A stretch of 64,000 nucleotides of DNA from Amycolatopsis pittospori (GTDB taxonomy: Bacteria > Actinomycetota > Actinomycetes > Mycobacteriales > Pseudonocardiaceae), in assembly GCF_013870525.1 (NCBI RefSeq), contig NZ_JACBXD010000002.1, forward strand, positions 155,686 to 219,685, read 5' to 3'. Below, piece after piece: positions 50,142 to 59,172 of the stretch. Positions within the stretch are counted from its first letter, which is position 1; every line of letters starts with the position of its first letter. The notes under the pieces were generated by a model, which was given only the letters and a program-made list of their open reading frames with translations, was not told where the DNA came from and made no database searches. Made by a program: the position numbers and the translations under genes.

Positions 50142-50666
50142 ATGGACAACCTCGCTTACCTCGCCCAATCCGCCTTCCCGCTGGTCTGGATCGTCGTGCC
50201 CGCCGTCGGGGCCTTCCTCCGAGCCCGCCACGCGACGTCACCTCAAGAACGGCTCGAGATCTGGCAGCGCTGGTGGGCCATCGGCGCCTTCGGCTGCGGC
50301 AGCCTCTGGATGACGGTCGCGTTCCTGGCCTTCCCGGACGTCATGGCCACGGCGATCGGCTTCGATCGGACGCCGTTCATGTTCGAGATCGCCTTCGCCA
50401 ACCTCGCACTGGCCGTCATGGGCTTCCGGGCCGCCTCGGCGTCCGCGCGCGAGCGCATCACCATCGGCCTCGGTGGCGGGATGTTCCTCTGGGGAGCCGC
50501 GATCGGCCACGTCTACCAATGGTTCGCGGGCGGTGACCACTCCCCCGGCAACACCGGCGGGGTCCTCGTCAACGACATCCTGATCCCGGCGGTCATGATC
50601 ATCCTGGCCGTGCGCTCCCGGCGGCTCGTGGCCGCTCCACGACCGGCCGCGGAATTCGCCGCCTGA
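50142..50666 (+). CDS. DUF6790-like four-TM membrane protein
   Basis: The 174-residue protein has four TM helices (about 8-26, 47-66, 78-94, 105-122) plus a final one (142-157). GIAFANLALAVMGF-type and GGGMFLWGAAIGHVYQW segments match the family I know as DUF6790. Function is unknown, though often MarR- or TetR-controlled. It shares the operator with the divergent marR gene. The next gene follows after 23 bp. Confidence 0.72.
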   Translation: MDNLAYLAQSAFPLVWIVVPAVGAFLRARHATSPQERLEIWQRWWAIGAFGCGSLWMTVAFLAFPDVMATAIGFDRTPFMFEIAFANLALAVMGFRAASASARERITIGLGGGMFLWGAAIGHVYQWFAGGDHSPGNTGGVLVNDILIPAVMIILAVRSRRLVAAPRPAAEFAA

Positions 50667-50689
50667 CACCGCGGGAGCTGATCCTCACC

Positions 50690-51337
50690 ATGACGACAGC
50701 GACCGGCCCCGCCGACGCGAGCGGGCAGACGCGCGCGGCCGCCGCCGAGCGGCTCACCATCTTCGTCGACGCGGTGATCGCGATCGCGCTCACCTTGCTG
50801 GCCTTGGATCTCCCCATCCCCCGAGGCGACACCACCAACGCCATGCTGAGCTCGATCTCGGCCCACGGCAAGGAGTACCTCGCCTTCGCGCTCAGCTTCG
50901 TGGTGATCGCCGCCCACTGGCGCGCCCACCACGAGATCTTCCCCCATGTCCGCTCTGTGAGCAGCCGCCTGATCAGCCTCACCCTGGGCTGGTTGTTCAT
51001 GCAGGTCCTGATGCCGTTCGCGACGCGGGTGCTCACCGCCGAGGGAGCGTTCCCGCTCCGGTTCAGCCTGTACGCGATGGTGCAGGTTCTGGCCTCCGCG
51101 TCGTTCGCGCTGATCATCCGGGAGATCCGGCGCGAACACCTGTACCGGACCGACGGCCCACCCAGGGTCTTCGCCCAAAGCCTGCTGCGCAGCGTCTGCT
51201 TGGCCGCCGTGTTCGGGATTTCGATTCCGGTCTCGTTCCTGACCGGCGACGCCGGCGCGTACCTGTGCTGGCTCCTGGCACCGATCGCACTCGCCGTCGC
51301 CCGCCGCGTGCAGGACCGCAAGCAGTCCGACACCTGA
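50690..51337 (+). CDS. TMEM175-family (DUF1211) ion channel
   Basis: The 215-residue protein contains the family motif RLTIFVDAVIAIALTLLALD (R-x3-F-x-DAV-x-AIA-x-TLL) in TM1. Five further TM helices follow. Bacterial TMEM175 proteins are K+-leak channels. It is probably cotranscribed with the preceding gene and shares its MarR control. Start is ATG 50690. Confidence 0.88.
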   Translation: MTTATGPADASGQTRAAAAERLTIFVDAVIAIALTLLALDLPIPRGDTTNAMLSSISAHGKEYLAFALSFVVIAAHWRAHHEIFPHVRSVSSRLISLTLGWLFMQVLMPFATRVLTAEGAFPLRFSLYAMVQVLASASFALIIREIRREHLYRTDGPPRVFAQSLLRSVCLAAVFGISIPVSFLTGDAGAYLCWLLAPIALAVARRVQDRKQSDT

Positions 51338-51370
51338 CCAAGAACCCCTTGACCGGTAAGGAGCCTTGCC

Positions 51371-52492
51371 ATGTCCGCCGAACCATTCGAGGTCAGCATC
51401 ACCGAAGCCGAGATCACGGATCTGCGCGAACGCTTGCGACGGACGCGATGGCCGGAGCGCGAGCCGGTGGACGACTGGTCACAGGGCTTGCCGCTGGCGT
51501 ATGCGCACGAGCTGTGCCGCAGCTGGGCCGAGGACTACGACTTCGGGTTCGCCGAGCGGCTGAACGTCTTCCCGCAGTACCGCGACACCATCGACGGGCT
51601 GGGCATCCACTTCCTGCACGTCCGCTCGCCGGAACCGGACGCCTTCCCGCTCGTGCTCACGCACGGCTGGCCGGGTTCGGTGCTGGAGTTCCTGAAGGTG
51701 CTCGGCCCGCTGACCGACCCGCGCTCGCACGGCGGTGACCCGGCGGACGCGTTCCACGTGGTCGCGCCGTCGTTGCCCGGGTACGGCTGGAGTGACAAGC
51801 CGTCGACGACCGGATGGGGCATCACGCGCATCGCGCGCGCCTGGGACACGTTGATGGTCTCGCTGGGGTACGAACGGTACGGCGCGCAGGGCGGCGACTG
51901 GGGTTCGGCGGTGTCCGGCACACTGGGCGAGGTGGCACCCGGGCGGGTCGCCGGCGTGCACCTGAACCTGGGATCCGTGGCGGCAGGCACGTTCGACGAC
52001 CCGACGCCCGCGGAGCTGGTGAATCTCGAGGCCGAGAAGGAGTTCCAGCGCACCGGCCGGGGGTACTCGGCGATCCAGGCGACCCGGCCGCAGACGCTCG
52101 GCTACGGCCTCACCGACTCTCCGGCGGGTCAGGCTGCCTGGATCGCCGAGAAGTTCCGGGAGTGGACGGACAACGACGGCCATCCCGAGGACGCGTTGTC
52201 GCGGCAGACGATCCTCGACGAGATCTCCGTTTCTTGGTTCACCGCGTCGGCCACGTCGTCGGCGCGCCTGTATTGGGAGAGCTTCGCCGACTTCCGGGAC
52301 AAGGTGACCGCGCCATCCGGGCTGTCGGTCTACCCGCGAGACATAACCCGCCCGTCGAGGCGGGAGGCCGAGCTGCGGTTCACCGACCTGCGCTGGTTCG
52401 AGGAGCTGCCGCATGGTGGCCACTTCGCCGCGCTGGAGCAGCCCGAGTCGCTGGTCGAGCAGGTGCGCGGGTTCTTCCGCCTGTTCCGCTGA
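51371..52492 (+). CDS. Epoxide hydrolase (EHN domain)
   Basis: This 373-residue protein has an N-terminal EHN region (1-100: FEVSITEAEITDLRERLRRT) then an alpha/beta hydrolase: HGWPGSVLEFL oxyanion loop, nucleophile D in YGAQGGDWGSAVSG, and the acid/base His near HGGHFAALEQPESL. Tyr lid residues are likely in the cap. Full family length. Start is ATG 51371 after GGTAAGGAG. It hydrolyses epoxides to diols, substrate unknown. Confidence 0.93.
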   Translation: MSAEPFEVSITEAEITDLRERLRRTRWPEREPVDDWSQGLPLAYAHELCRSWAEDYDFGFAERLNVFPQYRDTIDGLGIHFLHVRSPEPDAFPLVLTHGWPGSVLEFLKVLGPLTDPRSHGGDPADAFHVVAPSLPGYGWSDKPSTTGWGITRIARAWDTLMVSLGYERYGAQGGDWGSAVSGTLGEVAPGRVAGVHLNLGSVAAGTFDDPTPAELVNLEAEKEFQRTGRGYSAIQATRPQTLGYGLTDSPAGQAAWIAEKFREWTDNDGHPEDALSRQTILDEISVSWFTASATSSARLYWESFADFRDKVTAPSGLSVYPRDITRPSRREAELRFTDLRWFEELPHGGHFAALEQPESLVEQVRGFFRLFR

Positions 52493-52563
52493 CTGTCCGG
52501 CTCGGCGAGGGACTCGATGGTCAGGTTCGGCCAAGGTCCCGCACTTCGACGACTACGCGGGAG

Positions 52564-53397
52564 CTACCCGGCCAGCCCGCGGAGCAAGCCCTCCAGATCG
52601 CGTTCGCCGTCGCGGGTCTGGGCACCGTGGGCCAGTCCGCCTCGGATCAACCGTTCGGCCGCGGGCGCGGCGATCTGACCCGCCCAAGCGTCGTGTTCAC
52701 GCAGGAAACCCTCGGCCAGGTCAGCGGGGACGAGGGCGCGTTTGGCCGCGGCGACCACACCCTCGGGCAGTGCGGCGATGTTGCGGGCCAGGCGGTCGAC
52801 GACGTCGTCGAGCTCATCGGCGGGGACGGCCCGGTTGACCCAGCCGTAGCGTTCGGCGGTCTGCGCGTCGTGCAGTTCGGCACCGAGCACCACCTCCAGA
52901 GCGCGGTTGCGGCCGATCCGGCCGGCGAGGTACTGGGTGCCGCCGCCCCCGGGGACGATGCCCATCAGGGCCTCGACCTGGCCGATCCCGGCGCGACCGA
53001 TCGCCGCGAATGCCATGTCCGCCGCCGTGACGAACTCCGCCCCGCCGCCGCGTGCCAGACCGGCGAGCTTGACGATCGTCACCTGGGGCTGGTGCCGGAG
53101 CATCTCCCCGAGGGCCTGGAAGACGTTGAGACCGTCGGGTGTGTCGACCGCGAGCTCGTCGAAGGCGTCCGGCGCGTCGACGAGCGCCATGTCGACGTGG
53201 GCGATGAAGAAGTCCGGATCGGCGCTGTCGAACACGATCACCCGGACCGAGTCGTCGTCCCGCAGCCCGGTCAACAACCGCCGCAGGTCAGCCATGAGGG
53301 CGACGTCCAGGACGTTCACCGGCGGGTTGTCGAGGGTGACACGGGCGACACCGGCGTCGTGGCTCACTCGAAGGGTCGCGTAGGCGTCGTGGTGCAC
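52564..53397 (-). CDS. Enoyl-CoA hydratase/isomerase family protein
   Basis: The protein has 277 residues. GTG 53397 is selected by its GGAGA site and by the family start HHDAYATLRVSHDAGVARVT. The crotonase fold has VTLDNPPVNVLD, oxyanion-hole residues in VKLAGLARGGGAEFVTAADM, and a Glu in QVEALMGIVPGGGGTQYL. The second canonical Glu region differs, so hydratase activity is not certain. It is divergent from the HxlR regulator at 53521. Confidence 0.88.
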   Translation of the reverse strand: MHHDAYATLRVSHDAGVARVTLDNPPVNVLDVALMADLRRLLTGLRDDDSVRVIVFDSADPDFFIAHVDMALVDAPDAFDELAVDTPDGLNVFQALGEMLRHQPQVTIVKLAGLARGGGAEFVTAADMAFAAIGRAGIGQVEALMGIVPGGGGTQYLAGRIGRNRALEVVLGAELHDAQTAERYGWVNRAVPADELDDVVDRLARNIAALPEGVVAAAKRALVPADLAEGFLREHDAWAGQIAAPAAERLIRGGLAHGAQTRDGERDLEGLLRGLAG

Positions 53398-53520
53398 GAA
53401 GAATCTCCGATCAGTACCTGTCAGGCAGCTAAGTTCCTGATGTATACCTAGGCTGAAGCGGCGGCAGACCGGCGTCAATAACGCACTTTCGGCATCGCAA
53501 GGATCGTGGAGGATACCGAC

Positions 53521-53907
53521 ATGACCACTCCCGGCACCGACACGGACGTCGTCTACCGGGCCGACTGCCCCAGCCGCCCGATCCTCGACCAGATCGCCGA
53601 CAAGTGGTCGATGATGGTGATGACCGTCCTCGACAGGCCCCACCGGTTCAACGCCATCAAGCGCCGCCTCGAAGGCGTGACCCAGCGGGTCCTGACCCAG
53701 ACCCTGCGCCGCCTGGAGCGCAACGGGATGATCGAACGGCGCGTGCTGCCGACCTCACCGGTCGGAGTCGAGTACTCCCTTACCCCGCTCGGCGAATCCC
53801 TGCGCGAACCCTTCGGCCACCTGTACGACTGGACGACCGCCCACGCGGACGAAATCCAGAAGTGCCAGCAGGGCTACGACGAGCGTCATCACGCCGACCG
53901 ATCGTAG
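53521..53907 (+). CDS. HxlR-family transcriptional regulator
   Basis: The 128-residue regulator has ATG 53521 with GGAGG nine bases upstream. The HxlR winged HTH is clear: CPSRPILDQIADKWSMMVMT, RFNAIKRRLEGVTQRVLTQT, RRLERNGMIERRVLPTSPVG and VEYSLTPLGESL. The N-terminal Cys is typical of redox- or aldehyde-sensing members. It is divergent from the enoyl-CoA hydratase gene, its probable target. Confidence 0.93.
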   Translation: MTTPGTDTDVVYRADCPSRPILDQIADKWSMMVMTVLDRPHRFNAIKRRLEGVTQRVLTQTLRRLERNGMIERRVLPTSPVGVEYSLTPLGESLREPFGHLYDWTTAHADEIQKCQQGYDERHHADRS

Positions 53908-54399
53908 TCCGCCACCCGGTGCGCCCCACCTTCTGAACACCGGCTCGCCAGCCGCGAACTCAGGCACTGACCCGGCCTGACCGCCGGTGTCGTGGATGAA
54001 TTCGCGAAAAGCCGACAATGGGACAAATCAAGTGACGCCGGCGAAATGGCCTTCACCGCCGCATCAATTCGCCAGGGACACAAGTGTCCGTCGACGGAAA
54101 CCCTGGACATTACTGACTCTGCGCATCGGCACCGACTGCTCGACGACCTCGAAACCGCCACTCTCACCTCGGGTTTCAGGTGCCACCACCTGAAAGTCAG
54201 GGCAGCCCTGACACGCCTGACCAGCAGCAGAAGGAAAAACGCACAACCGGACGTCGTGGCAGACATAAATGGGGATCGACCAGTGTGTTCCGAACGAATA
54301 ACGTTGACGTCGATCACGTAGGCGAAACACCCCCTCCCAGAACGGCGAATAATCCGGGTTGCCGCCATTCGCCCATGAACCGATGAGGACCACGAGACC
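53908..54399. other. Gene-free region with tandem hairpins
   Basis: The 492-bp stretch is lower in GC than neighbours. Two adjacent hairpins are visible. TTTCAGGTG (54174-54182) pairs with CACCTGAAA (54187-54195) over CCAC. Immediately next, GTCAGGGC (54196-54203) pairs with GCCCTGAC (54205-54212) over one base. Short frames in all registers lack coding bias. It lies between hxlR and the RsbA-like gene and may hold terminators or a structured leader. Confidence 0.5.
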
Positions 54400-55419
54400 A
54401 TGCGAGCAACGGCCAAGAGCAGACCGAGACCTCCGTCAACGCTCCGCGCACCGGCATCTCTCCCGCTGAAGGGACAGCCGTCACCGGGTTTGCGTCATCA
54501 AGGCTGCATCTACAGCACCGATGCGGAATTCCTCGCCATGGCCCTGCCGTTCGCGGTGGAGGGTCTCCGTCAGGAGGACCCGGTGCTGGTCGCCACGACG
54601 GCGCGCAACATGGAACTGCTTCGCGACGCGCTGGGCTCCGACGCCGACAGGATCGAGTATGCCGAGTCGGCGAGTTTCGGCCGACGGCCGTCGCAGTGGG
54701 CCGACGCGCTCCGTGGGCATTGGATGAACGGCCGACCCGGCGGCTCGACGGGCGCCGTCCGCGTCATCGCCGAGCCCTGCTGGGAGGGGCGGTCAAGGCG
54801 AGAGATCGCGGCCTGGCACCGGATGGAGGCAGGCCTTGACGTGTCACTGGCCGGCACCGGGATCTGGCTGGTCTGCCCCTACGACACAAGAGTCGTCGAC
54901 AGCGGCATCGTCGAAGGCGCTCACCGCACTCACCCCCAGTGCGCGGTGGGGCGAAGAGCCGAACCTTCCGCGCGATTCATCGTGCCGGAGGAGTTCGCCG
55001 GATCCCATACGGCGATGCAGACCCTCGACAGCGTCACCGACCTGTTCCGCTTCGAAGGAGACCTGGTCGCCGTACGCCGGTACGTGCTGAATCGCGCCGC
55101 ACCGATCTTGGTCGCCGAGACCACCGTGGCGATGTTCGACATCGCCGTCGGCGCGGTACTCGACAACCTGCTCAATCGCGGCGTCGACCGGGTGGCCGTC
55201 TGGGTACGACCGGTGGCCGGCCGCGTCCTGTGCACGCTGCACTGTGACCAGCCACTGGACATCCGGCCGTATCCGGATCCGCGGTCGCCGAATCCGGCGC
55301 GGCTGGACGACAGTCTGCGGATGACCGACCGGCTTTGCGAATGGCTCGAGATCAGCTCGGGCCCCTCGGGCTGCACCATCGAACTGGCCATGGCGGGGCA
55401 GCGGCTTTCCCGCCCTTGA
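54400..55419 (+). CDS. RsbA-like sensor protein (MEDS domain plus degenerate anti-sigma ATPase)
   Basis: The protein has 339 residues. The N-terminal MEDS domain (about 33-200) carries HQGCIYSTDAEFLAMALPFA and WLVCPYDTRVVDSGIVEGAH. The C-terminal GHKL-like region (about 225-335) includes VRRYVLNRAAPI, TTVAMFDIAVGAVLDNLLNR and GGxxCTIEL-like ends, but the N-box Asn/Glu are shifted, so ATP binding is doubtful. Related RsbA proteins regulate sigma factors or anti-sigma pathways. ATG 54400 follows ATGAGGACCACGAG. Confidence 0.82.
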   Translation: MRATAKSRPRPPSTLRAPASLPLKGQPSPGLRHQGCIYSTDAEFLAMALPFAVEGLRQEDPVLVATTARNMELLRDALGSDADRIEYAESASFGRRPSQWADALRGHWMNGRPGGSTGAVRVIAEPCWEGRSRREIAAWHRMEAGLDVSLAGTGIWLVCPYDTRVVDSGIVEGAHRTHPQCAVGRRAEPSARFIVPEEFAGSHTAMQTLDSVTDLFRFEGDLVAVRRYVLNRAAPILVAETTVAMFDIAVGAVLDNLLNRGVDRVAVWVRPVAGRVLCTLHCDQPLDIRPYPDPRSPNPARLDDSLRMTDRLCEWLEISSGPSGCTIELAMAGQRLSRP

Positions 55420-55448
55420 CCTGCCCGCGGACAGTTCTGTCCGATGGG

Positions 55449-55480
55449 CGGCTCGGCCTGTCCTGGCCCTGGCCGAGCCG
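55449..55480. terminator. Terminator-like hairpin between RsbA-like and hydrogenase-operon genes
   Basis: CGGCTCGGCC (55449-55458) and GGCCGAGCCG (55471-55480) are perfect 10-bp arms with a 12-base loop. Position between two convergent genes supports termination of both. Confidence 0.7.
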
Positions 55481-55500
55481 TCCGGGCGTACCCGACCGTC

Positions 55501-56160
55501 TCACGGTTTCCCGGGCGGCGTCTGGTCTCCGGCGTCCGCGCCGTTCACCAGGGCCGCGACGGTGTCGTTCCAGGTGGGCAACGCGTGACGTGACTTGTAG
55601 CGCTGCAACGCGGCCAACGTCTCCCGGTCGAGTCGCAACCAAGCGCTGCCGGGGAAATGGAGATCGACGGTCTCCCGCCACACGTTCACCGGGAGACCGA
55701 AGGACGTCTCCTTGCTCCACGGCACCTGCTCTGCTGACAACCGTCCGTCACGCTTGCCGAAGACAGTGCCGCTGAACAGCAACAGCAGCGGGATGACACC
55801 GTCGGTGACGGAGTTGAAGTACTTGGCCGAGGCGATCTCGAGGTCGTAGGTGACCGGCACCGGCAGTTCGAGTGTGGTGCTCCCGGTGAATCCCGGCACC
55901 ATGGCGGACACCGTGAGGAACTGCAGCGGCTTCACGGTCTCGGCCCACCGGCCGGTGTCTCCGAACAGATCGTGCAACTGCTCGGCCTCTTCCGCCGAGT
56001 AGCGCCGCCGATGCGGTTCGATCCGGATCTGGCAGCGCAGCGCGATCGCCTCCACCCGTTCACCGCCGGTCTCGGTGATCCGCAGCCGGAGGGTGAGGCT
56101 CGGTACGACGCCGTAGCGTTCGGGCTCGGCACCGACACAGTCGAAGGCCAGCTCGGCCAC
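55501..56160 (-). CDS. DUF6084-like hydrogenase-locus protein
   Basis: The 219-residue protein is beta-rich: MAELAFDCVGAEPERYGVVP, SLTLRLRITETGGERVEAIA, a central VSAMVPGFTGSTTLELPVPV and VIPLLLLFSGTVFGKRDGRL. No TM or signal peptide. This family accompanies group 1h hydrogenases in actinobacteria; its function is unknown (maturation or electron-relay scaffold). It starts 3 bp after the DUF5947-like gene ends and is last in the operon. Confidence 0.75.
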   Translation of the reverse strand: MAELAFDCVGAEPERYGVVPSLTLRLRITETGGERVEAIALRCQIRIEPHRRRYSAEEAEQLHDLFGDTGRWAETVKPLQFLTVSAMVPGFTGSTTLELPVPVTYDLEIASAKYFNSVTDGVIPLLLLFSGTVFGKRDGRLSAEQVPWSKETSFGLPVNVWRETVDLHFPGSAWLRLDRETLAALQRYKSRHALPTWNDTVAALVNGADAGDQTPPGKP

Positions 56161-56163
56161 GCT

Positions 56164-56808
56164 TCACTCCCCCGCCAAGAACTGCCGGGACGCAGCCCGG
56201 ATGTCGCCGAAGAACGCGTCGATGTGCTCGTGCGCCTCCTGGCCTCCGTCGAAGCCCTTCCAGTACCTCCGCACCGTGCCGACCAGCCGATAGCAGACGT
56301 CTATCGGAACGAGGTAGGTCTCGATCCGGTCGTCGGTGCGGTGGATCAGGATCGCCTCGACCTCGGACTCCGCCGCCGCCAGCAAGGGATGTGCCGCCGT
56401 CAGACCGGCCCAGGCGTCCAGGTTCAGCAGGCACTCGGTCGCACCCGCCGGGCTGGGATAGAACGCTTCGGTGCCCTCGGCTCCGCGCACCAGGAAGGCC
56501 ACGCCCACCGGGATGCCGAGGCCTTCCCAGTCGGCCCTCGTCACCGTGCGTTCGTCGTCGCGCAGATAGCGGTCCGGCACTGCCCGGTACCTGCCACCGC
56601 CCGCCTCCGGAACGGTGAACAGCAGGAAACAGGCACGGCAGACGCACTGAAGGGAACGGTGCCCGGTATCGACCACGTGACCGTGCCACTCTCCGGTCGG
56701 CTGGGCGCACAGTTCGCAGCCGTCCTCTTGCGGGTGCGACGACCGAGGAGACACCGGAGCGGGCTCGGCGGCACCGACGAAGCGCCGCAGGCCGGCTTTC
56801 CGGATCAT
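56164..56808 (-). CDS. DUF5947-like cysteine-rich hydrogenase-locus protein
   Basis: The 214-residue protein uses ATG 56808, which overlaps the previous stop by one base. Cys residues at about 31, 34, 55, 57 and 60 (CELC and CVCRAC) form a zinc- or rubredoxin-like knuckle, reminiscent of the rubredoxin-type accessory proteins of other hydrogenases. The rest is alpha/beta (DWEGLGIPVGVAFLVRGAEG). It probably helps assembly or electron transfer. Cotranscribed with the structural genes. Confidence 0.78.
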   Translation of the reverse strand: MIRKAGLRRFVGAAEPAPVSPRSSHPQEDGCELCAQPTGEWHGHVVDTGHRSLQCVCRACFLLFTVPEAGGGRYRAVPDRYLRDDERTVTRADWEGLGIPVGVAFLVRGAEGTEAFYPSPAGATECLLNLDAWAGLTAAHPLLAAAESEVEAILIHRTDDRIETYLVPIDVCYRLVGTVRRYWKGFDGGQEAHEHIDAFFGDIRAASRQFLAGE

Positions 56809-57374
56809 CACGGCACCGCCTTCGGCGCCGGGCTCCACTCCGCTCGGGCAGGCTCGGGGGCGTTCCATCCCGGAGGCGGCCCCATGCCGATCTGGAGCAC
56901 TGTGACCGGTTCCGGGACGCTGACGCCGTCGACCACGACACCGGCGATCTCGGGCGCCGCCTGGGCGATGGCGCCCTCGATCGCCGTTTTCACGGTCAGC
57001 GTCGAGGACGGGCAGCCCTGGCAGTTGCCTTCCAGCCGCAGCTTGGCCATCCCGTCCTCGTCGACGCCGAGGTACTCGACCCCGCCGGCGTGCGAGCCGA
57101 GATAGGGCCGGACCTCGTCGAGCGCCCGCTGGATCCGGGTGTCGACGTCGACCGGGTGCAGGTCGTGCAGCAGGAACAGACTGCCGACGAGGTCGTCATC
57201 GGTAAGGCGGAACAAGGTTCCCCTGTCCACGAGCGCGGCGACCCGTTCCAGGCCTTCGCCGTACATCCCGACCAGCAGCCGGATCAGCTCCTCCGCGATC
57301 TCCTTGCCACGGACATCCGGGATCTCGCGAAGCAGTGTTTCGATCCTGTCCCCGATGTCGGCCGTTGTCGACAT
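56808..57374 (-). CDS. NifU-like iron-sulfur protein of the hydrogenase operon
   Basis: This 188-residue protein starts at ATG 57374. The NifU C-terminal domain (about 85-150: RALDEVRPYLGSHAGGVEYL) carries the scaffold motif C118-x2-C121 (GNCQGCPSSTLTVKTAIEGAI region). The extra N-terminal helical part (1-80, VRGKEIAEELIRLLVGMYGE) is specific to this type. A Pro-rich tail ends the protein. It likely supplies or relays Fe-S clusters to the hydrogenase. It begins 7 bp downstream of the large-subunit gene. Confidence 0.88.
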   Translation of the reverse strand: MSTTADIGDRIETLLREIPDVRGKEIAEELIRLLVGMYGEGLERVAALVDRGTLFRLTDDDLVGSLFLLHDLHPVDVDTRIQRALDEVRPYLGSHAGGVEYLGVDEDGMAKLRLEGNCQGCPSSTLTVKTAIEGAIAQAAPEIAGVVVDGVSVPEPVTVLQIGMGPPPGWNAPEPARAEWSPAPKAVP

Positions 57375-57381
57375 CCGGTCA

Positions 57382-59154
57382 TCACTCCTGGTATTCGGCG
57401 TTGAAGGCATGGGGCGTGTGGTACTTCGTGATCTCCTTGCCCGCCCCGACCGACATGTGCACGCCGCACGGCAGGCAGGGATCGAAACTTCGCACCGCGC
57501 GCATGATGTCGATGCCCTTGAAGTTCTCCGGCGGGTTCTCCTCGAAGATCGGCGTGTTCTGCACGGCGTCCTCATACGGGCCCGGCGTGCCGTAGGTGTC
57601 ACGGACACTGCCGTTCCACGGCGTCGGTGGGTACGGGTGATAGTTCGCGATCTTCCCGCCCTTGATCACCATGTGATGCGACAGCGCACCGCGGACGGCC
57701 TCGGTGAACCCGACACTGGCGGCCTCCTCCGGGACGACGAACTTCTCCCACGTCTTCGTGTTCCCACCACGGATCTCGGCCAAGGCCTTCTCCGCGAAGT
57801 GCAGGGCCATCCCGGCGGCATAAGCCTGGAAATAGCTTCTCGCACGGTTTCGTTCCAACGCGTTGCTCCATTGTGGAATCTTCCACTCGAAGCTCACCGC
57901 GGGTTTCAAAGCCGTTCTGGGCAGGTTGATCTCTACACTGTGCCCGGTCGACTTCACATAATCCGTATCGACCAGTCCCGCCAACGCCGTCACCCACAGG
58001 CGGGCCAGTGGGCCGCCGCCGGTGTCGAGGGCGAGGTGGTCCTTGCCGTCGAACCAGCGCGGCGACATCGTCCACGAGTACTTGTCGTCGAAGTCGCGTT
58101 TCGCCGGCCGCGGAATGGTGTGCTGGTTCCACGGATGCCGCCGATCCACCGGATTGCCCAGCGGATCCCGCTTCACGAACATCTCCTGATCCTCCCAGTC
58201 CTCGTAGAACGAGTGACCGAGCAGAATCCGGATCCCCAAGTTGATGTCCACCAGGCTCGTCGTGACAAGCTTCCCGTCCACCACCACCCCCGGGGTCACG
58301 AACATCTTCCGACCCCAGCTCTCCATGTTCTCGTAGCTGAAGTCGCAGTGATCGGGGTCGTTGAGGCTGCCCCAGCAACCGAGCAGGATCCGCCGCTGCC
58401 CGACCTTCTCATACCCGGGCAGGGCCTCGTAGAAGAAGTCGAACAGGTCGTCGTGCATCGGAACGACCTTCTTCATGAACTCGACGTACCGCATCAACCG
58501 GGTCAGATAATCGGTGAACAACTGCACCGTCGCCACCGTCCCCACCCCACCCGGATACAACGTCGACGGATGCACATGCCTGCCCTCCATCAAGCAGAAC
58601 ATCTCCCGGGTATAGCGGGAGACGTGCAACGCCTCACGGTAGAACTCGCCCTCCAGCGGATTCAGCGACCGCATGATGTCACCGATCGTCCGCATCCCAT
58701 GCTCAGCAGCATGCGGAGACTCGGTCCGGTTCGCCAGCTCCAGCACCCCCGGATTGGTCTCAGCCACCATCCGCTCGCAATAATCCACCCCGACCAGGTT
58801 CTCCTGGAAGATGTTGTGATCGAACATGTACTCCGCGGCCTCACCGAGATTGATGATCCACTCACCCAGATGCGGCGGCCGCACCCCGTAAGCCATGTTC
58901 TGGGTGTACACCGAACACGTCGCGTGATTGTCCCCGCAGATCCCACAGATACGACTCGTGATGAAATGCGCGTCCCGAGGATCCTTACCCTTCATGAAAA
59001 TGCTGTAACCACGGAAGATCGACGACGTGCTATGACACTCCACGACCTCCTTCTTCGCGAAATCGATCTTCGTGTAGATACCGAGACTGCCCACGATCCT
59101 GGTGATCGGATCCCACGCCATCTCCACCAGGCCTGAGGTCCGTTTGTCAACCAT
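57382..59154 (-). CDS. hhyL: [NiFe] hydrogenase large subunit, group 1h
   Basis: The protein has 590 residues. The L1 motif SRICGICGDNH has C70 and C73, and the C-terminal L2 DPCLPCGVH has C560 and C563; together they hold the NiFe(CN)2CO site. After H566 a 24-residue tail (ending FNAEYQE) remains, consistent with a maturation protease cleavage. Group 1h assignment rests on the partner subunit and the accessory set. The enzyme oxidises atmospheric or trace H2 and feeds electrons to the respiratory chain. Arg/Asp residues around L1 are normal. It lies 18 bp downstream of the small-subunit gene. Confidence 0.96.
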   Translation of the reverse strand: MVDKRTSGLVEMAWDPITRIVGSLGIYTKIDFAKKEVVECHSTSSIFRGYSIFMKGKDPRDAHFITSRICGICGDNHATCSVYTQNMAYGVRPPHLGEWIINLGEAAEYMFDHNIFQENLVGVDYCERMVAETNPGVLELANRTESPHAAEHGMRTIGDIMRSLNPLEGEFYREALHVSRYTREMFCLMEGRHVHPSTLYPGGVGTVATVQLFTDYLTRLMRYVEFMKKVVPMHDDLFDFFYEALPGYEKVGQRRILLGCWGSLNDPDHCDFSYENMESWGRKMFVTPGVVVDGKLVTTSLVDINLGIRILLGHSFYEDWEDQEMFVKRDPLGNPVDRRHPWNQHTIPRPAKRDFDDKYSWTMSPRWFDGKDHLALDTGGGPLARLWVTALAGLVDTDYVKSTGHSVEINLPRTALKPAVSFEWKIPQWSNALERNRARSYFQAYAAGMALHFAEKALAEIRGGNTKTWEKFVVPEEAASVGFTEAVRGALSHHMVIKGGKIANYHPYPPTPWNGSVRDTYGTPGPYEDAVQNTPIFEENPPENFKGIDIMRAVRSFDPCLPCGVHMSVGAGKEITKYHTPHAFNAEYQE

Positions 59155-59172
59155 CGATGAATCTCGCTCCGT

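Noticed and set aside
53992..54393. Short frames on both strands in the 53.9-54.4 kb gap
   Set aside because: Codon bias is weak in every frame, no family resemblance, and the hairpins at 54174-54212 interrupt them.
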